Below, piece after piece: positions 59,010 through 64,000 of a DNA stretch of 64,000 bases. Both the position numbers and the translations under genes were made by a program. The notes beneath the pieces were generated by a model. That model was not told the DNA's origin and did not search any database. It saw only the letters and a program-made list of their open reading frames with translations. The stretch spans positions 3,626,001-3,690,000 of the forward strand of contig NZ_CP104143.1 in the NCBI RefSeq assembly GCF_025200715.1. Reading direction: 5' to 3'. Source of the DNA: Rhizobium sullae (GTDB taxonomy: Bacteria; Pseudomonadota; Alphaproteobacteria; Rhizobiales; Rhizobiaceae). Position 1 is the stretch's first letter. Each line of letters starts with the position of its first letter.

Positions 59010-60320
59010 TCATTTTGTCGAATTTGCATCGATGAGCATGCGCGGCCATTCGACACGGATACGCGCTCCTTCACTTTCCGGATCGCGGTTTTCAAAAACC
59101 AGCGTTGCACCGGAACGCTCAAGCAGCGTCTTGGCGATAAAGAGCCCGAGCCCAAGCCCGCCCGCAGTATCCTCTTTCTGCCTTTTGGTGACGTAAGGCT
59201 CGCCGATACGGGTGAGAATATCCGGTGCGTAGCCGTTGCCATCGTCCTCGATGACGATCAGAACCTTACTGGGGTCATGTTCGACGGTGACTGTTACTTT
59301 CTCGCGAGCATAATCGACGGCATTTTCGATGAGGTTGCCAAGCCCATACATGATCCCGGCATTGCGCTCCGTCACCGGTTCACCCTTGCGCGGGCTTTTT
59401 TCGATCAGCTCGACTTCAATCGGAAATTCGCGAAAAGGCGCAATGATCTCCTCCATCATCGAAGATAGCGGCAGGCGCCGCATATGGGCATCGCCCTCTG
59501 CAGAAAGACTCGTCAGCCGCTTCAGGATATCGCGGCAGCGTTCGCTCTGGCTGCGCAGCAGATGCACGTCTTCGCGGAACCGGTCGTCATCCTTCAGCTC
59601 GCGCTCCATTTCCTTTGCGACGACGCTGATCGTCGCAAGCGGCGTTCCGAGCTCATGTGCCGCCGCCGCCGCCAGGCCATCGAGTTGCGAGAGGTGCTTT
59701 TCCCTCTGCAGAACGAGTTCGGTTGCAGCCAGCGCATCCGCCAACTGGCTCGCTTCCATGGAAACGCGATAGGCATAGAAAGCTGCAAAGGCCATGGTCG
59801 AAGCGATCGAACACCAGACACCGAACTGCATGACGTTGTGCACATTGATCTCGGCGCCGTTGAACCATGGAAGCGGGAAGGGCGAGAAAGCGAGGATCGT
59901 GATGCAGACCATCGCAAAGACGATGAGGGCGACGCTGTAGCGGATCGGTTGGGAGGCAAAAGAAATGATGACCGGCACGCAGACGAGCGCCGCAAACGGG
60001 TTCGCCAGGCCGCCGGTGATGAACAGCAACGCGCAAAGCTGCAGAAGGTCAAGTCCAAGCAGCGCGAAGGCGGCTGGTGGTTGCAGGCGATGCGTTGGTG
60101 GATAGCGGATCGTCAGAAAGAAATTGACCAAGGCAAGCGCTGCAATCAACAAGCTGCTTGTAACCAGCGGCAACGGGAATTTCAGCCAAAAGGCGACGAT
60201 GAAAACCGTCACCGCCTGTCCGCCGACCGCGAGCCAGCGCAAGCGTACCAGCGTCTGCAGGCGCAGCCTGCGGCTGCTGTGGCGGTTATCCTGAGGCTTG
60301 CTGTTGGCGTCATCGACCAT
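59010..60320 (-). CDS. actS: redox sensor histidine kinase ActS (RegB/PrrB family)
   Basis: This 436-residue kinase has about six membrane helices in its first 190 residues. The conserved quinone-site motif GGLANPFAALV is on a loop. The H-box AHELGTPLATI places the phospho-histidine at 222, and the redox-active cysteine sits in SERCRDILKRL at 262, matching RegB C265. The ATPase motifs EDDGNGY and GGLGLGLFIAKTLL follow. The ATG at 60320 has GAGGAG upstream; an earlier start overlaps hrpB. Confidence 0.95.
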   Translation of the reverse strand: MVDDANSKPQDNRHSSRRLRLQTLVRLRWLAVGGQAVTVFIVAFWLKFPLPLVTSSLLIAALALVNFFLTIRYPPTHRLQPPAAFALLGLDLLQLCALLFITGGLANPFAALVCVPVIISFASQPIRYSVALIVFAMVCITILAFSPFPLPWFNGAEINVHNVMQFGVWCSIASTMAFAAFYAYRVSMEASQLADALAATELVLQREKHLSQLDGLAAAAAHELGTPLATISVVAKEMERELKDDDRFREDVHLLRSQSERCRDILKRLTSLSAEGDAHMRRLPLSSMMEEIIAPFREFPIEVELIEKSPRKGEPVTERNAGIMYGLGNLIENAVDYAREKVTVTVEHDPSKVLIVIEDDGNGYAPDILTRIGEPYVTKRQKEDTAGGLGLGLFIAKTLLERSGATLVFENRDPESEGARIRVEWPRMLIDANSTK

Positions 60321-60339
60321 GGCCGGCTCCTCGCACTGC

Positions 60340-62796
60340 TTATGTACCACGCGGCTTAACGCGTGTCGTCGGCAAGGCCTCCTCCGGCCGCTCCGGCCAC
60401 GGATGCCGCGGGTAGCGGCCCCGGATGTCGGCGCGCACGTCTTTCCAGGAACCGGCCCAAAACCCCGGCAAGTCGCGCGTCGTCTGGATCGGCCGGTGCG
60501 CCGGCGACGTCAGTTCGAGAAGAAGCGGCAGCCGTCCGCCGCCGATCGCCGGATGCTGCTTCAATCCGAAAAGTTCCTGTACGCGAATCGTCAGCAGCGG
60601 CTCCTCGCCCTCGTATCGGATCGGATGCCGCTGACCCGTCGGCGCTTCGAAATGCGTCGGCGCCAGCCGGTTAAGGTCGCGTTGCAACTCGTGCGGCACA
60701 AGCGCCATCAGCCCGCTGGTGAGCGATCCGGCGGGAATATCCGAAAGCCCGCGTGCATCGCTCTGGTAGGGCGTGAACCAGTCGTCCAGCCGTTCCAATA
60801 ACGCAGCGTCGCTGACATCCGGCCATGGCGCGCCGATCGTTCGATGCAGGAAGCCGATCCGCTCGCGCAGCTGGATAGCCTCCTTGGAAAAGGGCAGGGC
60901 GTCGAGTCCGAGTTGCCGTACGCCGTCCGCCAGTGCCGCGGCAACAGCCTCGCCCGTCGGCCGGGGCAGCGGCGTTTCATCGAAAACGATCGCCCCGAGC
61001 CTCGTCGCGCGCCGGGCGCGGATGCGTCTGGTCTGTAGATCGAAATAGGTCTGCTCGCCGGTCGTGATCAGACCTGGCAGCTCGGCTTCGACATCGCTGC
61101 GCGAAATCTCCGCCGCAGCCAGGATACGCGCTTGCGCCGCGCGCCCGGTCAGATCGGCGATCACCAACATCTGGCTGCCCGCCAGACGTTCCGTCTCCGG
61201 CAATTCGGCGCCACGGCCGTTTACCATCACGTATCGTCCCCGCCCGCCGCGCTGCAGGGCAATTCGATCCGGAAAGGCATGCAGTAGGAGCTGTCCGGCA
61301 AGCGGCGGCGTGCTTGAGGAAACCTTGTCGAGCCCGCGCGCCAGCCGTGCAGCAAGGCGCCGTGAAGCATCCGCCCTTTCGCCCTTCTCCGTCTTGAAGC
61401 GTCGCAAACGGTCCTCGATGTCGATGCTCGTACCGCCGAGGCCCTGCTCTGTCAGAAGAACGGCGAGCATCGCGGCTTCTTTTGCCTGCCCGCTTTCCCC
61501 GGCCGAAACCACCATGGCGGCCAGCCGCGGCGGCAGCGCAAGCTCGCGCATCGTTCGTCCACGCGCCGTTAAGGTTCTATCCCCGTCCAAAGCTCCAAGT
61601 TCCTGCAGTAGCGCGCGCGCCTCCTTCAGCGTCGTTTCCGGCGGCTGGTCGACGAAGGCAAGCGATGCCGGGTCCTGAACACCCCAATGCGCCAGATCGA
61701 GCACGAGACCGGAAAGATCGCTCGACAGGATTTGCGGCGGTGTAAAAGGAGCCAATGCGGCCGTCTGCCCCGGATGCCAGAGGCGGACCGCAATGCCGGG
61801 CTCCGTTCTGCCGGCGCGCCCGGCGCGCTGGTCGGCTGAAGCCTGCGACACGCGCGCAGTCTCCAACCGCGTGATGCCGGTCGAGGCTTCGAACACCGGC
61901 AGTCGCTGCAGCCCGCTGTCGATCACGATCCGTACGCCGTCGATGGTGATCGAGGTCTCCGCGATCGATGTGGCAAGCACGATCTTGCGCATTCCCTTAG
62001 CCGGCGGCCGGATAGCCGCATCCTGCTCCCTCTGACCAAGATTGCCGTAGAGAGGGGCGATCAGCGTATCCGTTCCGAACCGCCCCTCAAGCCTTTCCGC
62101 TGTTCGGGTGATCTCGGCTTGTCCAGGCAGGAAAGCGAGGATCGATCCCGTCTCATCCGCATGAGCCTCGAGGATTGCCCGTGTCACGGCATCCTCTATG
62201 CGCTCGCCGCCCGGCCGATCCCGATAGCGGATGTCGATCGGAAAACTCCGACCCATGCTTTCGATCACCGGCGGATGACCGAGAAGCACTGCGACACGCT
62301 CGACGTCAAGCGTTGCCGACATCACCAGAAGCCGTAGATCGTTACGCAGCGCCGACTGCACGTCGAGCGCCAATGCCAATCCAAAGTCTGCATCGAGCGA
62401 ACGCTCGTGAAATTCGTCGAAAATGACCGCCGAAACGCCGGAGAGTTCCGGATCATCGAGGATCATGCGCGCAAACACCCCCTCGGTGACCACTTCGATC
62501 CGCGTCTTGCCGGAAATACGATTGTCGAGCCGCATGCGATAGCCGACCGTCTCGCCTACCTGTTCGCCGAGCAGAAAGGCCATGCGGCTCGCCGCAGCCC
62601 GCGCTGCCAGCCGCCGTGGCTCCAGCAGAATGATCCTGCCGTCATTGCGCCATGGTTGATTCAGCAGGTAAAGTGGCACAAGCGTGGTCTTCCCGGCGCC
62701 GGGTGGTGCGGAAAGAACGGCTCGCCCGCTTTCGGCAAGTGCGGCTCCGATTTCGGGCAGAACGTGAGAAACCGGAAGTTCCGGCAAAACAGGCAT
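60340..62796 (-). CDS. hrpB: ATP-dependent RNA helicase HrpB
   Basis: This 818-residue DExH helicase has Walker A APPGAGKTTLVP near 31-42, the motif II VIFDEFHERSLDADFGLA near 121-138, motif III VMSATLD, and motif VI QRAGRAGRTEPG. The C-terminal HrpB domain is complete (VPHELQRDLNRLAPTHFEAPTG and ending with HPWPERPEEA). Its cellular role in bacteria is not well defined. It overlaps none of actS with the chosen ActS start; 19 bp separate them. Confidence 0.94.
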   Translation of the reverse strand: MPVLPELPVSHVLPEIGAALAESGRAVLSAPPGAGKTTLVPLYLLNQPWRNDGRIILLEPRRLAARAAASRMAFLLGEQVGETVGYRMRLDNRISGKTRIEVVTEGVFARMILDDPELSGVSAVIFDEFHERSLDADFGLALALDVQSALRNDLRLLVMSATLDVERVAVLLGHPPVIESMGRSFPIDIRYRDRPGGERIEDAVTRAILEAHADETGSILAFLPGQAEITRTAERLEGRFGTDTLIAPLYGNLGQREQDAAIRPPAKGMRKIVLATSIAETSITIDGVRIVIDSGLQRLPVFEASTGITRLETARVSQASADQRAGRAGRTEPGIAVRLWHPGQTAALAPFTPPQILSSDLSGLVLDLAHWGVQDPASLAFVDQPPETTLKEARALLQELGALDGDRTLTARGRTMRELALPPRLAAMVVSAGESGQAKEAAMLAVLLTEQGLGGTSIDIEDRLRRFKTEKGERADASRRLAARLARGLDKVSSSTPPLAGQLLLHAFPDRIALQRGGRGRYVMVNGRGAELPETERLAGSQMLVIADLTGRAAQARILAAAEISRSDVEAELPGLITTGEQTYFDLQTRRIRARRATRLGAIVFDETPLPRPTGEAVAAALADGVRQLGLDALPFSKEAIQLRERIGFLHRTIGAPWPDVSDAALLERLDDWFTPYQSDARGLSDIPAGSLTSGLMALVPHELQRDLNRLAPTHFEAPTGQRHPIRYEGEEPLLTIRVQELFGLKQHPAIGGGRLPLLLELTSPAHRPIQTTRDLPGFWAGSWKDVRADIRGRYPRHPWPERPEEALPTTRVKPRGT

Positions 62797-62801
62797 GCCA
62801 G

Positions 62802-63749
62802 TTATTTCCTGCCGGTGACGGTTTCATAGGCTAGGATTGCTCCCGCGAGGTCCTCGAGCGCGGCACCCACGGACTTGAAGAGCGTGATTTCTTCCGCCGC
62901 GCTGCGGCCGCTTCGCGTGCCGCGAACGAGCTCGGCGAGCTCGGCCTTGATCGCGTTCTCCTTGAGAACGCCGCTTTTAAGCGGCTGAACGATATCGCCC
63001 GCTTCCTTCATCGCACCAGCTCGCGTATCGACGAAGACGGACGCGCGGCGGATCGCCTCGTTGTCGCTCTCGCGCATGCTCGGCTTGAAGCCGCCGACGA
63101 GATCGAGATGCGCCCCGGGTTTCAGCCATTCGCCGCGAACGAGCGGCTCGCTTGAGAGTGTGCCGCAGGAGATGATGTCGGCGGCTCGCGCCGCCGTTTC
63201 GATATCGGAGACTGCTTTGGCGGGAAGTCCGAGCTCCCGCGCTTCGGCCGCAATCTTCTCCGCGCTCACAAGATTGCGTCCCCAGACATGTATATGTTTG
63301 ATCGGCCGGACGGTGGCATGCGCCTGCAGCAGGTTAAGGGAGAGGCGACCCGTTCCGCAGACAAGCAGCTCGGCCGCATCCGGCCGCGCCAGATAGCGTG
63401 CCGCCAATGCGGAGGTCGCAGCCGTCCGCCGTGCCGTCAGCTCGCCACCGTCGATCGCCGCAAGCATTTCCCCCGTTGTGCCAGACGAAAGCAGATAGGT
63501 TCCGAAGATCGCAGGCAGCGCGCGCTTGGCGTTCCCCGGAAAAACCGAGACCATCTTCACGCCGGCGTAGCGCCCGGGCACCCAGGCAGGCATCAGCAAC
63601 AGCGTCGCCTCCTCCTCGCCGGGAACCTCCATGTCGTGATGATGGCGCACCGGCATGACGCATTCCCCGGCAAACATCGCCGCGATCGCGTCGATAAGCT
63701 CCCCCCAGGGAAGCGCCGCGCGCGTCCGTTCTCCATCGAGGACAAGCAT
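62802..63749 (-). CDS. ornithine cyclodeaminase / mu-crystallin family protein
   Basis: This 315-residue NAD(P)-binding protein has PVRHHHDMEV and LLMPAWVPGRYAGVKMVSVFP in the substrate-binding part, and a Rossmann loop at LLVCGTGRLSLNLLQAHA near 125-142. Family members include ornithine cyclodeaminase, alanine dehydrogenase and delta-1-pyrroline-2-carboxylate reductase; sequence alone does not decide. The ATG at 63749 is preferred because GGAG lies 6 bases before it; in-frame starts at 63761 and 63860 are weaker. It ends 5 bp before hrpB starts. Confidence 0.85.
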   Translation of the reverse strand: MLVLDGERTRAALPWGELIDAIAAMFAGECVMPVRHHHDMEVPGEEEATLLLMPAWVPGRYAGVKMVSVFPGNAKRALPAIFGTYLLSSGTTGEMLAAIDGGELTARRTAATSALAARYLARPDAAELLVCGTGRLSLNLLQAHATVRPIKHIHVWGRNLVSAEKIAAEARELGLPAKAVSDIETAARAADIISCGTLSSEPLVRGEWLKPGAHLDLVGGFKPSMRESDNEAIRRASVFVDTRAGAMKEAGDIVQPLKSGVLKENAIKAELAELVRGTRSGRSAAEEITLFKSVGAALEDLAGAILAYETVTGRK

Positions 63750-64000
63750 TCCGATCTCCATAGCCGAATATCCAGGACGCCAAACTAGCGATTGGCCGCG
63801 GCTGCGCAAGCGGATCTGGAAAGTGATGACGATGCTTCCTATATAAGGCAGGCACCCCAAATCGACGGCGTGACGGCGGATTCTGAAAAATGAATCTCTC
63901 TCGCTCCGGAATTGGACTGAAATTTGCTCGACTTTTGACTCTGCCTTAAAATCCCTAGTGAAAACAGTCTGTTACAAAAATGTCAAAAAAGTTGGATTGG
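63750..64000. other. upstream region of the cyclodeaminase-family gene, no gene seen
   Basis: About 250 bases at the right edge hold no convincing coding sequence. The last 60 bases are AT-richer and may contain promoters, but nothing definite can be called. Confidence 0.5.

Overview
This is a GC-rich, densely packed stretch of an alphaproteobacterial chromosome. Gene order and family membership point to the Rhizobiaceae (Rhizobium/Agrobacterium/Sinorhizobium group): the hemE / PPDK-regulator boundary, maf-aroE-coaE-dnaQ, secB-fxsA-timA-mltA-smr-HTH-gyrB, trpFBA-accD-folC, trxA-addA-addB, a DivL-type pseudo-kinase next to ahcY, hprK-chvG-chvI-pckA, the his cluster, hslV-hslU and actS-actR. 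I see no phage, IS element, integron, CRISPR array, rRNA or tRNA. The window looks like conserved core chromosome rather than an accessory island.

Layout. 1-3700 (minus strand): partial mnmE, rho, hemJ, hemE. 3701-4103: a gene-free stretch with DnaA-box matches and four GANTC sites, the probable chromosomal replication origin. 4104-7726 (plus): PPDK regulatory protein, maf, aroE, coaE, dnaQ, with a ParB-site-like palindrome in the 5' end of aroE. 7778-8845 (minus): secB, fxsA. 8972-14295 (plus): timA, mltA, smr, a small HTH regulator, gyrB. 14353-18935: nitroreductase, FAH-family hydrolase, PHB depolymerase, DUF2852 protein, YgjP-like metallopeptidase. 19013-24071 (plus): trpF, trpB, trpA, accD, folC. 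24120-41772 (minus): trxA, addA, addB, murU-like uridylyltransferase, a TsaE-AmgK fusion, divL, ahcY, HPr, EIIA(Man), short HprK, chvG, chvI. 42117-44870 (plus): pckA, a second ParB-site-like palindrome, arfB, alkB. 44877-49539 (minus): coaA, hisE, hisF, hisA, hisH, DUF2628 protein, hisB. 49718-56926 (plus): hslV, a GNAT protein, hslU, DUF1402 protein, a cytochrome P450, malate synthase G. 57001-63749: L,D-transpeptidase, mmcB, actR, actS, hrpB and an ornithine cyclodeaminase-family gene.

Common themes. Chromosome start-up and cell cycle: the origin candidate, two ParB-like sites, DnaQ, GyrB and DivL. Envelope upkeep and recycling: MltA, L,D-transpeptidase, the AmgK and MurU activities, and the envelope/acid-stress ChvG-ChvI system. 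Carbon and redox control: HPr/EIIA/HprK beside ChvGI and pckA, malate synthase, PHB depolymerase, the PPDK regulator and ActSR. The most notable features are the origin region with its ParB-like sites, the tyrosine replacing the phospho-accepting histidine in DivL, the TsaE-AmgK fusion next to MurU, and a perfect 20-bp palindrome upstream of ahcY. None of these is clearly new to science. I found no convincing wholly undescribed system and have not forced one.
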